This document shows, one piece after another, positions 17,403 through 26,595 of a DNA stretch of 64,000 nucleotides. Below the pieces are notes generated by a model. That model was given only the letters and a program-made list of their open reading frames with translations, was not told where the DNA came from and made no database searches. Position 1 is the first letter of the stretch, and each line of letters starts with the position of its first letter. The DNA comes from JAGVPT01 sp964439265 (GTDB lineage: Bacteria > Bacteroidota > Ignavibacteria > UBA10030 > UBA8401). Both the position numbers and the translations under genes were made by a program. Location of the stretch: NCBI GenBank assembly GCA_964439265.1, contig CAYTOA010000006.1, positions 1 to 64,000 on the forward strand, given 5' to 3'.

Positions 17403-19007
17403 TTATCTCCCCAGCAAAACCGCATTTGCGCCTTCCCGGACAAAGTCCACAAGTTGATTCGCTGACGCATTCATCAGGTTCAACATCGGCGCTGGATAGA
17501 TCCCTAAGAAGATAACGATGATCGCAAGCGGAACGAGAGCGACCAATTCTCTTCCGTTGATGTCCGGTAAATCCTTCCACTTGTCGGGAAGAGTCCCGAG
17601 AAAGACGCGCTGGAGTGTCCACAACATGTAGGCGGCAGTCAGTACGATCCCGAGCGTCGATGTGATCGTCAACCAGCGGAAAGTCTGGAAAGCGCCGAGG
17701 AAGGAGAATGCTTCAGAGATGAAACCGCTGAGCCCGGGAAGTCCGAGAGCGGCAAAGAATGCGATCACCATCACGGCGGAATATTTCGGCATCTGATTCA
17801 TCAATCCGCCGAAATCGTCCAGTCCGCGCGTATGCGTCCGGTCATAAATGACGCCGACAATCAAGAAGAGCATTGCGGTGATGGTACCGTGGTTGAACAT
17901 CTGGAAGACCGCGCCCATCATGCCTTGCGTATTCATTGCCGTCATCCCAAGGATCACAACGCCCATATGGCTGATGGATGAGTAGGCGATCAGTTTCTTA
18001 AAATCTTTCTGCGCCATCGCGCAGAGGGCGCCATAGACAATATTGATGAACCCTATAAACGCGAGCGGATACAAATAGTGCATCGCCGCGTCAGGAAAAA
18101 TCGGAAAGGCAACGCGCATCAAACCGTATGTCCCCATCTTCAATAATACACCGGCAAGGATAACGCTGATCGCTGTCGGCGCTTCGACGTGTGCATCGGG
18201 GAGCCATGTATGAAACGGAAAGAGGGGCACTTTGATGGCGAACCCGACAAACAGCGCAACGTAGGCGACATACCGCCAATAGGTGTTGAGTCCGAAGAGA
18301 ATCGAGCCTGGTTCAAAATTTGCAGGGTTCATCATTGCGAGCATGTTGAAGGTGTGGATCTTCTCACCCGTCGCCGGGTCGGCAACGCTCACGCTGAAAT
18401 ACAGCGCCAGAAGGGCGAGAAGCATCAGCACCGAGCCGAACAATGTGTAGATGAAAAACTTGATCGCCGCATATTCTCGCCTCGGCCCTCCCCATATCCC
18501 GATAAGGAAATACATCGGCAGCAGCATGATTTCCCAGAACACGTAGAACAGGAAAAAATCGAGGGCGACGAAAACGCCCATCATGCCGGTGTCGAGCAAA
18601 AGAAGAAGGGCGAAGTAACCCTTGACCGACTTCTCGATCTTCCAGGAAGCGATGATGGCAACGAATGAAATGAGTGCAGTAAGCAGGACCATCGGGGCGC
18701 TGATGCCGTCGATGCCCACAAAATAATCGATATGGATCCGCCCGAACCAGGCAACACTTTTGATATCTATCCACGTGAAGAGTTCTTTGAATTGCATCGT
18801 ATTGGCATTGTTGATGCCCGCCATCCCGCGGTCAAAATTCATAAAGATGAGCCCTGCGAGCACCACTTGCAGGACGGTGACCGCGAGCGACGTCCACCGC
18901 GTCGCATTGCCGCTGCCTTTCGGAAGCATGAGGACGATGATCATTCCAAGGATCGGAAGGAATGTTATCCAGGTGAGAACGCCGATACCAAGAATCGTAA
19001 ATGCCAT
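17403..19007 (-). CDS. nuoM: NADH-quinone oxidoreductase subunit M
   Basis: 534 residues, antiporter-like channel subunit with about fourteen helices. Diagnostic stretches: FYVFWEIMLLPMYFLIGIWG (conserved Glu), AIKFFIYTLFGSVLMLLA, KVPLFPFHTWLPDAHVEAPT, and KKLIAYSSISHMGVVILG. AGGAA precedes the ATG. It pumps protons in the distal membrane arm and is transcribed between nuoL and nuoN. Confidence 0.97.
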   Translation of the reverse strand: MAFTILGIGVLTWITFLPILGMIIVLMLPKGSGNATRWTSLAVTVLQVVLAGLIFMNFDRGMAGINNANTMQFKELFTWIDIKSVAWFGRIHIDYFVGIDGISAPMVLLTALISFVAIIASWKIEKSVKGYFALLLLLDTGMMGVFVALDFFLFYVFWEIMLLPMYFLIGIWGGPRREYAAIKFFIYTLFGSVLMLLALLALYFSVSVADPATGEKIHTFNMLAMMNPANFEPGSILFGLNTYWRYVAYVALFVGFAIKVPLFPFHTWLPDAHVEAPTAISVILAGVLLKMGTYGLMRVAFPIFPDAAMHYLYPLAFIGFINIVYGALCAMAQKDFKKLIAYSSISHMGVVILGMTAMNTQGMMGAVFQMFNHGTITAMLFLIVGVIYDRTHTRGLDDFGGLMNQMPKYSAVMVIAFFAALGLPGLSGFISEAFSFLGAFQTFRWLTITSTLGIVLTAAYMLWTLQRVFLGTLPDKWKDLPDINGRELVALVPLAIIVIFLGIYPAPMLNLMNASANQLVDFVREGANAVLLGR

Positions 19008-19048
19008 AGCGAAAAATTCCTAATAGTTTGTTTTTTCTAAACTTTTCA

Positions 19049-21121
19049 TCAGACGGCGCGGTAAATGAAGAAGAACACCATGACGCCAACCAGAACGAAT
19101 GCAATATATGTCTGCACGCGTCCGGTTTGAATCTTTCTCAATACCAATCCAAATAGACCGGTCAGATATGCAACCAGATTCACGAGCCCGTCGACAACGA
19201 CGCTGTCGAACTTGCCGCTCGCGAAGGACATTTGCCGCGTGACCGTCGCAACGCCGTTCACGGTCCCGTCGATCACTTTGCTGTCAAACCACGCCAACAG
19301 GCGCGAGAGCCCGAGTGTTCCGGAGACCGCCGTCGCCTGGTACAGTTCGTCGAAATACCATTTATTCATGAGGAACGAATGCACCGGTGAGAGGGCCATC
19401 GCAAACGCTTCGGCACTGATCTTCTTCCAGTAATACGTCGCGAATGCGAGAAGAATTCCAAGCCCGGCAACCGACAGCGACAAGTACATTGCCGTGTAAT
19501 GAACATCGTGAACCGCTTCTTCAAACATCTGAGCAGATGCGGCAGCAACAGCATTCGGGACAACGCTCACCGGCCGTTCGACAGCATGGAAGAACCAACC
19601 GCTCGAGGCACCGATCGGGTTAAAGCTGTAAAAGGCGAAAAACGAAAGACAGGCAAGAACGATGAGCGGTATTGTCATCGGTTTTGGCGACTCATGGAGA
19701 TGCTCGAAGCGCGCGCTGTCTCGATGCTCTCCCAAGAACGTGAGGATGACAACACGAAACATGTAGAAGGCCGTCAACCCTGCCACCAAAAAGCCGATGA
19801 TTGGAATAAGCATGTGGCCGGTAATATTTCCGAACGCCAGCGTACCTGCCAGAATTTCATCCTTACTTAAGAAGCCCGACGTGAGGGGTACTCCTGAAAT
19901 TGCAAGCGTGTACACGACGAACGCCCAAAAGGTGATCGGCATTTTTCTTTTCAATCCCCCCATATTGCGAATGTCCTGCGGATCGGTCTGATGATCGTGC
20001 TGATGATGAAGCGCGTTGTGCATGGCATGGATCACCGAGCCCGATGCCAGAAATAATCCTGCTTTGAATGCAGCATGAGTGACCAGATGGAAAAATCCGG
20101 CGGTGTACGCGCCAACGCCCAGCCCCATCACCATGTACCCAAGCTGGCTCACGGTCGAGTAGGCAAGAACTTTTTTGATGTCGTTTTGCGCGATCGCTAT
20201 CGTCGCTGCGATGAAGGCGGTGATCGCTCCGATGTAGGCAATGAAAACGAGCGCATCGGCGGTCATCATAGGAAAAGCGCGGGCAATGAGATAGACGCCG
20301 GCGGCGACCATCGTCGCTGCGTGGATCAACGCACTCACCGGCGTAGGTCCTTCCATCGCGTCGGGGAGCCAGACATGCAGGGGGAATTGCGCCGACTTCC
20401 CTATCGCTCCGCAGAAGATCAGGATTCCAGCAGCGGTCAGCCACGGATTGCTGTCGAACGGAATGTGCCCGCCCGAGATCGCTGAAAAAATTCCCTCGAA
20501 CGTAAGCGTATGAAAATTTGCCCATAGGATATTTATGCCGATAAACATGCCGACGTCGCCGATGCGGTTGACAATGAATGCCTTCATCGACGCGTCTGAT
20601 GCGGATTTCTTCTCATACCAATGGCCGATGAGCAAGTAGGAACTGATGCCTACGAGTTCCCAAAACACGTACATCATGAAAAAGTTGTTCGTGATGACGA
20701 TGCCGAGCATCGAGAAGGAGAAGAATCCCAGATAAGCGAAGTAACGCGAGTAGCGAATATCGCCGCTCATGTACGCGGTCGAAAACACATGGACAAGAAA
20801 ACTGATGAGGGTGACAACAACCAGCATGATCGCGGTGATGTTATCGATCATGATCCCGAGGTCGAGCGTTAAATGGCCGATGCCGGCGACCATTTTGAAA
20901 TCGACCCAGGTGAAGGTAAAGTTCAGGAGTTCGTCATGGAACAGGATCAGTTTTGCGAAAAGAATGACAAACGACGTCAGCAGAGCGAGGCCGAGGATCG
21001 AGGTCGCGACGATATCCCCCTGCCGGGGAAGTTTTTTCCCGAAGAAGATAAGAAGCAAAAAGCTGAGCAGCGGCAGCAATAAAACGGCTAGCGAAAGCTG
21101 AAGCAGTAATTCTTGAGTCAT
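19049..21121 (-). CDS. nuoL: NADH-quinone oxidoreductase subunit L
   Basis: 690 residues. Fourteen antiporter-like helices plus the long C-terminal lateral helix and final anchor typical of NuoL. Motifs: MYVFWELVGISSYLLIGHWY, KAFIVNRIGDVGMFIG, KSAQFPLHVWLPDAMEGPTP and KKVLAYSTVSQLGYMVMGLG, then the conserved histidine-rich segment HAMHNALHHQHDHQTDPQDI. The C-terminal 150 residues (from about 530) carry the traverse helix. Length and order are normal for the family. It directly precedes nuoM. Confidence 0.97.
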   Translation of the reverse strand: MTQELLLQLSLAVLLLPLLSFLLLIFFGKKLPRQGDIVATSILGLALLTSFVILFAKLILFHDELLNFTFTWVDFKMVAGIGHLTLDLGIMIDNITAIMLVVVTLISFLVHVFSTAYMSGDIRYSRYFAYLGFFSFSMLGIVITNNFFMMYVFWELVGISSYLLIGHWYEKKSASDASMKAFIVNRIGDVGMFIGINILWANFHTLTFEGIFSAISGGHIPFDSNPWLTAAGILIFCGAIGKSAQFPLHVWLPDAMEGPTPVSALIHAATMVAAGVYLIARAFPMMTADALVFIAYIGAITAFIAATIAIAQNDIKKVLAYSTVSQLGYMVMGLGVGAYTAGFFHLVTHAAFKAGLFLASGSVIHAMHNALHHQHDHQTDPQDIRNMGGLKRKMPITFWAFVVYTLAISGVPLTSGFLSKDEILAGTLAFGNITGHMLIPIIGFLVAGLTAFYMFRVVILTFLGEHRDSARFEHLHESPKPMTIPLIVLACLSFFAFYSFNPIGASSGWFFHAVERPVSVVPNAVAAASAQMFEEAVHDVHYTAMYLSLSVAGLGILLAFATYYWKKISAEAFAMALSPVHSFLMNKWYFDELYQATAVSGTLGLSRLLAWFDSKVIDGTVNGVATVTRQMSFASGKFDSVVVDGLVNLVAYLTGLFGLVLRKIQTGRVQTYIAFVLVGVMVFFFIYRAV

Positions 21122-21179
21122 AAAGAAGGCATCAAAAAAATATTTAGGGACACAACATTAAGCGGACACACAAGCCCGC

Positions 21180-21494
21180 TCACTCTCGCATTGAATCCAC
21201 TTCATCGACGTTCACAGTGTTGAACTGCTGGTAGATGTTCAGAACGATTGCCAACGCAACCGCGGCTTCGCACGCCGCGAGTATGATCACGAAAACCGAC
21301 GCCATTTGTCCGTCGAGGTTCATCGCCCCGTACCGGCCAAAGGCGATGAAATTGATATTGGCCGAATTGAGTATCAACTCAATTCCCATCAGCACCATAA
21401 TCGCATTCCGCCGGGTCACAACGGCATACACGCCGAATGAGAAGAGGATCGCGCTGATAAAGAGGAAATGTATTAATGAAACGTGAATGGGCAT
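21180..21494 (-). CDS. nuoK: NADH-quinone oxidoreductase subunit K
   Basis: 104 residues, three membrane helices. The two buried glutamates of the E-channel are present in MGIELILNSANINFIAFGR (E37 region) and AACEAAVALAIVLNIYQ. Normal length and order, between nuoJ and nuoL. The start MPIHVSLIHFLFIS fits the family. Confidence 0.95.
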   Translation of the reverse strand: MPIHVSLIHFLFISAILFSFGVYAVVTRRNAIMVLMGIELILNSANINFIAFGRYGAMNLDGQMASVFVIILAACEAAVALAIVLNIYQQFNTVNVDEVDSMRE

Positions 21495-21498
21495 TTTC

Positions 21499-21535
21499 TT
21501 CAGTAATCAGTTTTCAGAATTCAGTAATCAGTAGA
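21499..21535. repeat. Word-repeat tract between nuoJ and nuoK
   Basis: TTCAGTAATCAGTTTTCAG and AATTCAGTAATCAGTAG: reiterated CAGTAATCAG/TTCAG words filling about half of the 71-base spacer. The same TTCAGAATTCAG word occurs between nuoH and nuoD (23788-23815) and before ilvE (31204-31215). It interrupts an otherwise tightly packed operon. Confidence 0.6.
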
Positions 21536-21565
21536 TTCAAAAGCATGCCATGAAACTTACAACCC

Positions 21566-22099
21566 TTAACTCGGCCGTTTCCTATCCCGCCGTGCGATCA
21601 TTGCTGCGCCAAGCATAGCGACGAGGAGAACGACGGAGGCCGCTTCGAACGGCAGCACGTACGACGTCATCAACGCCCTGCCGATGCCGGCAGCGGTCGC
21701 CTTCTGGGTCTCAATATTGACTCCGGGCTGCACCTGCCAATCGGTGATCCAGAAAATTCCTCCTAACGTCCCGGCGAGAATTGCCACCAGGATCGAAGCC
21801 GGCAGAACCCGCAGTGTTCCGGTCTTCATTTCCACCCCGATGACCCTCGTCGTCAACATAACGCCGAACAAGATCAGGACAAGGATGCCACCGACGTAGA
21901 CGAGCACTTGCGTAACGGCGATGAAGTCGGCGTTCAACATGACGTAGAGTCCGGCAACGCCGAAAAAGGTAAACATTAATGAGAATGCCGAGTGAACAAT
22001 GTTCCGGGAGAATGCCACGATTGCGGCAGAAACGACCGTTATGAGTGCAAAGAAGTAAAAGACAATATCAAAAAGCGTTAGCGATGAGAGCTGGTCCAT
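21566..22099 (-). CDS. nuoJ: NADH-quinone oxidoreductase subunit J
   Basis: 177 residues, five predicted helices. The N-terminal part (IVFYFFALITVVSAAIVAFS, NIVHSAFSLMFTFFGVAGLY with the pi-bulge helix, LVYVGGILVLILFGVMLT) is typical of NuoJ, and the end is basic (RRDRKRPS). Two bases separate it from nuoI. It forms part of the E-channel linking the quinone site to the antiporter subunits. Confidence 0.95.
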   Translation of the reverse strand: MDQLSSLTLFDIVFYFFALITVVSAAIVAFSRNIVHSAFSLMFTFFGVAGLYVMLNADFIAVTQVLVYVGGILVLILFGVMLTTRVIGVEMKTGTLRVLPASILVAILAGTLGGIFWITDWQVQPGVNIETQKATAAGIGRALMTSYVLPFEAASVVLLVAMLGAAMIARRDRKRPS

Positions 22100-22101
22100 A
22101 C

Positions 22102-22722
22102 CTATTCTGGTTTTTGCTGTGAACTTTCCGGCTGCGCTGGAGCGGGCGCGGTCTGCGCCGCGGCTTTGGCTTCGGCAGCGGCTTTTGCTGCGGCTGCCGC
22201 AGCTGCCTTCTTTGCAGCGGCTTCCTCTTCCATTTTCTTCGCCTTTCCCCGAGCGGTTTCAATCTCGGCAGGCGTCATGGTGCTGAAACTGTAGATCAGA
22301 TTATGACGGTCAAATTCAGAAAACTCATACACATCGGTCATCTTGATGCATTCGGTCGGGCAAGGGTAAACGCACAGGCCGCAGTAACAGCATTTCGCGA
22401 TGTCGATGTCGAACACGGGGACATGGAGACGCTTCTTTTGACCCGTCGACGTCGTCCCTAGATTATCTTCAGGAGTCGATTTGATCGTTTCGATAGAGAT
22501 ACAATCGACGGGACACGCCATGGCACACTGGTCGCAGCCGATGCAGTCGTCCATGTTCACATACAGCCTGTTGCGGGCGCGTTCCGGCAATTTCATCTTC
22601 ACTGTCGGATATTGAATCGTCACGGCTCTCGTAAACAGATGCTTGAACGTGATGCGCATACCGACCGTCGCGGTTCTGAGTCCTCTATAAATATTACCAA
22701 AATATTCTGCAACGGGATTCAT
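22102..22722 (-). CDS. nuoI: NADH-quinone oxidoreductase subunit I with Ala/Lys-rich tail
   Basis: 206 residues from ATG 22722, chosen over longer frames because GAGGTGAGG stands upstream and MNPVAEYFGNIYRGLRTA matches family N termini. Two 4Fe-4S clusters (N6a/N6b): DCIGCDQCAMACPVDCI and KCCYCGLCVYPCPTECI, the usual CxxCxxCxxxCP pairs. It relays electrons in the connecting arm. Odd feature: after about residue 160 there is a 45-residue low-complexity tail rich in Ala, Lys, Glu, Pro and Gln (KKAAAAAAAKAAAEAKAAAQ), which most NuoI proteins lack. Confidence 0.95.
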   Translation of the reverse strand: MNPVAEYFGNIYRGLRTATVGMRITFKHLFTRAVTIQYPTVKMKLPERARNRLYVNMDDCIGCDQCAMACPVDCISIETIKSTPEDNLGTTSTGQKKRLHVPVFDIDIAKCCYCGLCVYPCPTECIKMTDVYEFSEFDRHNLIYSFSTMTPAEIETARGKAKKMEEEAAAKKAAAAAAAKAAAEAKAAAQTAPAPAQPESSQQKPE

Positions 22723-22736
22723 TTGTTCCTCACCTC

Positions 22737-23783
22737 TTACCATACCAACACCAAACCGAGTGCCATCACGCAGGCAAACGCGAACGGCGTGAGAACTTTC
22801 CACGACATGTACATTAATTGGTCGACGCGCAGCCGGGGAAGCGTCCAGCGGAGCCAGATGTTCAGGCAGACGAAAAGCATTCCCTTGGATATGAACCAGA
22901 ACGCACTCCACCATGGCCCCGTCATGAGAGAGGAGAACGGACTGGCCCATCCTCCGAAGAAAAGGACGGTGGCAACTGCCGACACGGCAAACAGATTGGC
23001 ATATTCTGCCAGATAAAATATGGCAAACTTCATTCCGCTGTACTCGGTGTTGTACCCTTGCACGAGTTCAGATTCCGCTTCGGGAATGTCGAAAGGCGTA
23101 CGATTGACTTCTGCCATCGAAGAGATATAATAAACGACGAACAACACCAACACCAGGGGAATTACAAAAAGCTTCTTCATGAGCGGGAGCGTCCCTCCCA
23201 GAATCATCCAATGCATGATGCCGCCGGTCTGGATGGCACTTAGTTCCTGCAGGTTCATCGTCCCGGCGATCATCACAATGCCGAGGATAGCGAACGCTGA
23301 GGGAATTTCATAGCTGACAATCTGGGCAGCAGAGCGAAGGGCGCCGAAGAGAGACCACTTGTTGTTCGAGGCCCATCCTGCCATCAACAATCCAACGACA
23401 ACCAGCGATGAGATCGCAACAATGTAAAAGATACCGACGTTAAGATTGCTGCCGATGAAAGCAGAACTGAACGGGAGCGCAGCAAATGCGGCATACGTCC
23501 CGATGAAAACAATGTACGGAGCAACGATGAACAAGAATTTGTCGGCGGCGGCAGGTATCGTGTCTTCTTTTTGAAGAAGCTTGACCATGTCGGCGATCGG
23601 CTGAAGAGTGCCGTGCCAGCCGGTTCGCATATACGCTACGCGATCCTGCATGTGTGCGGCGATTTTCATTTCAAGATAGATAACGACGAGCGCATACGGC
23701 AGAATGAACAGCAAAGGAATTACTGCCATGATGACGTGCACCAGGAGCGCATTGCCGACAAGAGATGTGAGAAATTGTTCCAT
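22737..23783 (-). CDS. nuoH: NADH-quinone oxidoreductase subunit H
   Basis: 348 residues, eight helices, lining the quinone chamber. Recognisable by ALVVIYLEMKIAAHMQDRV, VAYMRTGWHGTLQPIADMVK (the GP.G.LQ.aD..K motif), LKEDTIPA-like LLQKEDTIPAAADKF, and EVNRTPFDIPEAESELVQGY with EYSGMKFAIFYLAEYAN. It follows nuoD directly; the nuoE, nuoF and nuoG genes that often sit between D and H are missing from this locus. Confidence 0.97.
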   Translation of the reverse strand: MEQFLTSLVGNALLVHVIMAVIPLLFILPYALVVIYLEMKIAAHMQDRVAYMRTGWHGTLQPIADMVKLLQKEDTIPAAADKFLFIVAPYIVFIGTYAAFAALPFSSAFIGSNLNVGIFYIVAISSLVVVGLLMAGWASNNKWSLFGALRSAAQIVSYEIPSAFAILGIVMIAGTMNLQELSAIQTGGIMHWMILGGTLPLMKKLFVIPLVLVLFVVYYISSMAEVNRTPFDIPEAESELVQGYNTEYSGMKFAIFYLAEYANLFAVSAVATVLFFGGWASPFSSLMTGPWWSAFWFISKGMLFVCLNIWLRWTLPRLRVDQLMYMSWKVLTPFAFACVMALGLVLVW

Positions 23784-23787
23784 TGGA

Positions 23788-23870
23788 TCAGAATTCAGAA
23801 GTCAGAATTCAGAATAAATAATTATTGATCAACGTGTTCATTGTTGATTGTTCATTGATGATTGATCAAC
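23788..23870. repeat. Word-repeat tracts between nuoD and nuoH
   Basis: Two adjoining tracts. TCAGAATTCAGAAGTCAG and continuation (23788-23815) repeat the TCAGAATTCAG word. 23822-23870 repeats TTCATTGTTGATTG-type words and carries a direct repeat of ATTGATCAAC at 23824-23833 and 23861-23870; the second copy covers the nuoD stop codon. The place where nuoE/F/G would be expected is filled only by this spacer. Confidence 0.65.
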
Positions 23871-25026
23871 GGTCTACTTCGCCGAGGACAATGTCGATGC
23901 TGCCGATAATGGCAACAAGGTCTGCGATCATTCCTCCACGCGCGATTTCATTGATCACGCTAAGATTGACAAACCCCGGGGAACGGGCCTTAATCCGGTA
24001 TGGCGTCCCCGTACCGTCGCTGACGATGTAAAATCCCAGCTCACCGCGCGGCGATTCCGTGCGCGCATACACTTCGCCCGGATTCGGGCGGATGCGTTTC
24101 GGTATTGCCGACTGAACATCCCCCTCCGGAATTTGCGCGAGTGCCTGTTCAATAATGCGAACGCTTTGCTCCATTTCCTTCATCCTGACGATGTGCCGAT
24201 CCCAGCAGCTTCCAACCGGACCAGTTTCACCTGTGCCCACAGCAACATCCCAGTCAAATCTATTATAGATTGAATACGGATCATCACGCCGCAGATCCCA
24301 GTTTACACCCGATCCGCGAAGCATTGGCCCGCTGCACGCATAGTTGACTGCGACCTCCGGGGGAAGGATGCCCGTGTGTGCAGTCCGTTTTACGAAGATC
24401 TCGTTATAGGTCAGAAGGTTATTGAAATCTCGAATCTGAGGTTTGAAATATGCGCAGAATTCTTTTGCGCGCGCAACAAACTCGGCCGGGATATCGTGCG
24501 AAAGTCCGCCGATCCACATGTAGTTGTAGAGCAAACGTGCACCGCAGGTCATTTCAAAAAGGTCGAGGATCTTTTCCCTGTCGCGGAAACAATAGAGGAA
24601 GGGTGTAAATGCGCCGATGTCGATCCCATAGGTCCCAACAGCGATCAGGTGGCTCGCGATCCGCTGCAGCTCCGCCATGATCACACGGATGTATTCCACC
24701 CGTTCAGGGACCTGGATCTTCAACAACCGTTCGGCCGCGACAACGTACGCAAATTCGTTGTTCATCGAACAAACATAATCCATACGGTCGACATACGGAA
24801 TCACCTGCTGGTAATTGGTCATGTGCTCGCAATGCTTCTCGAAACACCGGTGCAGGTAGCCGATATGCGGTACAACGTCGACAACGATTTCGCCGTCAAC
24901 AACAAGCTCGAGACGGAGCACACCGTGGGTCGACGGATGCTGCGGTCCCATGTTGATGATCATCTCCTCTGTCCGTAGAGGCTTTCCGCTTGAGGTCTTC
25001 GGCGGAGCTGCGATAGTTTCAGCCAT
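23866..25026 (-). CDS. nuoD: NADH-quinone oxidoreductase subunit D
   Basis: About 386 residues from ATG 25026; a TTG at 25035 adds three residues. Motifs around the quinone site: MIINMGPQHPSTHGVLRLEL (the GPqHPs-HG loop), HIGYLHRCFEKHCEHMTNYQ, PYVDRMDYVCSM, MLRGSGVNWDLRRDDPYS, and the C terminus with DIVLGEVDR. Homologous to the large subunit of NiFe hydrogenases, it forms the quinone pocket with NuoB. Separate nuoC and nuoD genes, 13 bases apart. Confidence 0.97.
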   Translation of the reverse strand: MAETIAAPPKTSSGKPLRTEEMIINMGPQHPSTHGVLRLELVVDGEIVVDVVPHIGYLHRCFEKHCEHMTNYQQVIPYVDRMDYVCSMNNEFAYVVAAERLLKIQVPERVEYIRVIMAELQRIASHLIAVGTYGIDIGAFTPFLYCFRDREKILDLFEMTCGARLLYNYMWIGGLSHDIPAEFVARAKEFCAYFKPQIRDFNNLLTYNEIFVKRTAHTGILPPEVAVNYACSGPMLRGSGVNWDLRRDDPYSIYNRFDWDVAVGTGETGPVGSCWDRHIVRMKEMEQSVRIIEQALAQIPEGDVQSAIPKRIRPNPGEVYARTESPRGELGFYIVSDGTGTPYRIKARSPGFVNLSVINEIARGGMIADLVAIIGSIDIVLGEVDR

Positions 25027-25039
25027 GCTTGTCAAGGGG

Positions 25040-25525
25040 TTAATACGGAACTTTCATTCCATTATAGTATTCGGGCACCTGGTAATCTTTTCGAAGAGGA
25101 TGCCCTTCCCAGTCATACGGGAGAAGAATCCGGCGCAAATCGGGGTGGCCGATAAAATTGATGCCGTACAGGTCGAACGCCTCGCGCTCATGCCAGTTGG
25201 CGGTCTTCCAAATCGACTCAACGGATTGAATGTTCGGAGTCTCAGTCGGAACTTCAACTTTCAATGTAATCTTATGCCGTTTCACCATCGAGAACAGCTG
25301 ATACACTGCTCCGAGCTTCCCTTTCAAATCGACTCCCGACAGGCACGAAAGAAAATCGAACAACAATTCTTCATCATCGCGGAGGAATTTTGCGAACTCA
25401 AGGACATGGTCTGCGGAAATCCTGATGTAAGGGTCAACGGGGTTATCGAGCTTGGCCTCGATGCCGGCGTCCGGTGTGCTGCCGAACCTGGCGGTGAGCT
25501 TTTCTGCAATTTCCTGGGGAGTCAT
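25040..25525 (-). CDS. nuoC: NADH-quinone oxidoreductase subunit C
   Basis: 161 residues, the 30-kDa subunit domain. LLDFLSC-type LFDFLSCLSGVDLKG, TETPNIQSVESIWKTANWHEREAFDLYGINF (the signature WhEREayDlfGi), and GHPDLRRILLPYDWEGHPLRKDY (the family's strongest motif). A peripheral subunit supporting NuoD. Confidence 0.96.
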   Translation of the reverse strand: MTPQEIAEKLTARFGSTPDAGIEAKLDNPVDPYIRISADHVLEFAKFLRDDEELLFDFLSCLSGVDLKGKLGAVYQLFSMVKRHKITLKVEVPTETPNIQSVESIWKTANWHEREAFDLYGINFIGHPDLRRILLPYDWEGHPLRKDYQVPEYYNGMKVPY

Positions 25526-25547
25526 GCGGCTGATCGTTCTTTTCTTA

Positions 25548-26042
25548 TTACGCTAATTTTTTCTTCGCGAGACTTTCGTTTCGCACTTTTTCCTGCAATT
25601 TCATCAGCCCTTCGATCAACGCCTCCGGGCGGGGCGGGCACCCCGGCACGTAAACGTCAACCGGAATAACACGGTCAACGCCTTTGAGCACATGGTATCC
25701 GTGTTCCCAGTACGGCCCGCCGCAATTGGAGCAGCTGCCCATCGAAATCACGTATCGCGGTTCGGACATCTGGTCGTAAAGCCGCTTGATGCGGGAAGCC
25801 ATTTTCAGTGTCACAGTGCCCGAGACGATCATCACGTCGCATTGGCGGGGCGTCGCCCGCGGGATGACACCGAAACGCATCATGTCAAAATTCGACGCCG
25901 ACGCCGCCATCATCTCGATCGCACAGCATGCGAGCCCGAATTGCATTTGCCAGAGCGACGAAAGCCGGGCCCAGTTGAGCAAACTGTCGAGCGATGTAAT
26001 GACGATGTTGCTGTTGTCGAACTGCTTGTCGAGAAGTCCCAT
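25548..26042 (-). CDS. nuoB: NADH-quinone oxidoreductase subunit B
   Basis: 164 residues from ATG 26042, which has AGGAAG seven bases upstream and lies just past the nuoA stop; a longer frame from 26102 overlaps nuoA. Ligands for the terminal cluster N2 are present: LACCAIEMMAA (tandem Cys), MGSCSNCGGPYWE, and VPGCPPRPEALIEGL. It passes electrons to quinone. Confidence 0.96.
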   Translation of the reverse strand: MGLLDKQFDNSNIVITSLDSLLNWARLSSLWQMQFGLACCAIEMMAASASNFDMMRFGVIPRATPRQCDVMIVSGTVTLKMASRIKRLYDQMSEPRYVISMGSCSNCGGPYWEHGYHVLKGVDRVIPVDVYVPGCPPRPEALIEGLMKLQEKVRNESLAKKKLA

Positions 26043-26052
26043 CGATTTCTTC

Positions 26053-26496
26053 CTATGCTGCTGCGTGTTCGTTTGCTTCGGGAGCCTCTTCAGAAACGAC
26101 ACCGACTCCTTTAACGTACCGTGATACCTTCGGCACCGGTTTATCCCAATCCAGATCGCCCTTCACCCAGACGTACGCGTATCCGACGATGAGGATGGCT
26201 AGAAAAACCGTCATCTCGACAAACGCAAACATGCCATACTCTTTGAAAACGAGAGCCCAGGGAAAAAGAAAAACCACTTCAACGTCGAAGATGAGAAAGA
26301 TGAGAGCTACGACGTAGAATCGGATATTAAACTTTACCCAGGAATTACCCACGGGCTCTTCACCGCATTCATACGTCGACTGTTTTCCGGGATACGGGCG
26401 ATGGGGACGCAGCATCCATGATGCTACGAGACCCCCTCCCGTGAAGACAGCACCGATGAGGAGAAAAATTAATATCCTGCCAAAGTCAGTTAGCAT
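26053..26496 (-). CDS. nuoA: NADH-quinone oxidoreductase subunit A
   Basis: 147 residues, three helices. YECGEEPVGNSWVKFNIRFY and ALIFLIFDVEVVFLFPWA are the family signatures; the acidic FDVEVVFL helix and the YECG loop contact the quinone cavity. It is the first gene of the nuo run, so the operon promoter should lie within the 99-base spacer 26497-26595, where no confident promoter can be picked by eye. The C-terminal tail (EEAPEANEHAAA) is acidic and alanine-rich. Confidence 0.95.
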   Translation of the reverse strand: MLTDFGRILIFLLIGAVFTGGGLVASWMLRPHRPYPGKQSTYECGEEPVGNSWVKFNIRFYVVALIFLIFDVEVVFLFPWALVFKEYGMFAFVEMTVFLAILIVGYAYVWVKGDLDWDKPVPKVSRYVKGVGVVSEEAPEANEHAAA

Positions 26497-26595
26497 GAAC
26501 GCGGTAGATTTTCGGAATAAAGTGGCAAATGGTCTAACACCGGGTAAACGGAATATAAAAAGCTGTTGTCATTGTATCAAGTTCGCAGGTAACCG

